From positions 1 through 6,610 of the forward strand of contig JAEWVL010000382.1 in NCBI GenBank assembly GCA_023396665.1: a stretch of DNA of 6,610 bases, given 5' to 3'. Shown here piece by piece: positions 6,536 through 6,610 of this stretch. The notes under the pieces are model-generated. The model searched no databases, was not told the DNA's origin, and was given only the letters and a program-made list of their open reading frames with translations. The stretch's first letter is position 1. The number at the start of each line of letters is the position of its first letter. Origin of the DNA: Spirochaetota bacterium (lineage in GTDB: Bacteria; Spirochaetota; UBA4802; JAFGJZ01). The position numbers and the translations under genes are program-made.

Positions 6536-6610
6536 CACTGGTTATCCTAACCCTGTGAATGGACACGAAATCCTCATCAGTTCATCGAAGTTTCAAATAT
6601 TCGCTTGCAC
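6536..6610. other. Downstream flank of the ankyrin gene
   Basis: Seventy-five bases with no gene start visible on either strand. A small stem, GGTTA (6540-6544) with TAACC (6548-6552), follows the ankyrin stop but has no T-run, so it is at best a weak candidate for a 3' end. Confidence 0.3.

Noticed and set aside
6538..6557. Inverted repeat after the ankyrin gene as terminator or recombination site
   Set aside because: Only a 5-bp core stem with no T-run, and no paired sites of integron attC type; too weak to call.

Overview
The window reads as ordinary chromosome from a Gram-negative (diderm) bacterium of intermediate G+C. The evidence for an outer membrane is a large reverse-strand gene with a signal peptide, the DUF3943 core motif and a C-terminal Phe typical of outer-membrane beta-barrels. 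DUF3943 proteins are common in spirochaetes and some other diderms, and the two-component pair fits many phyla. A spirochaete is therefore a reasonable but unproven guess; nothing here fixes the taxonomy.

Left part (1-3682, + strand): the 3' end of a KdpD-type sensor histidine kinase, whose stop overlaps the start of a complete KdpE-type response regulator by one base. Together they would sense K+ limitation or osmotic stress and switch on a kdpFABC potassium pump that must lie outside the window. After a 129-base gap with no visible terminator comes a compact UvrA paralogue of 752 aa, if the GTG start with an ideal ribosome-binding site is used. It keeps both ABC ATPase modules and two zinc modules. 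It lacks the stretch where canonical UvrA carries its first zinc module and UvrB-binding domain, so it is better read as a UvrA2/drug-resistance-type paralogue than as the housekeeping excinuclease subunit.

Middle (3688-5178): a perfect 11-bp hairpin separates the uvrA-like gene from the convergent DUF3943 outer-membrane protein gene, which starts with TTG.

Right part (5179-6610): nearly 700 bases without a convincing gene. This stretch holds one possible decayed reading frame, a dubious 35-codon ORF, and a compact 92-bp nested palindrome that looks like a MITE or other non-autonomous element. The palindrome has terminal inverted repeats around a 13-bp GC-rich hairpin and a possible ATT target duplication. 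It ends about 40 bases before a five-repeat ankyrin protein gene that is visibly more AT-rich than the left part. This right end looks like an accessory patch. I see no CRISPR array, tRNA, rRNA or autonomous transposase, and no strong case for an undescribed multi-gene system.
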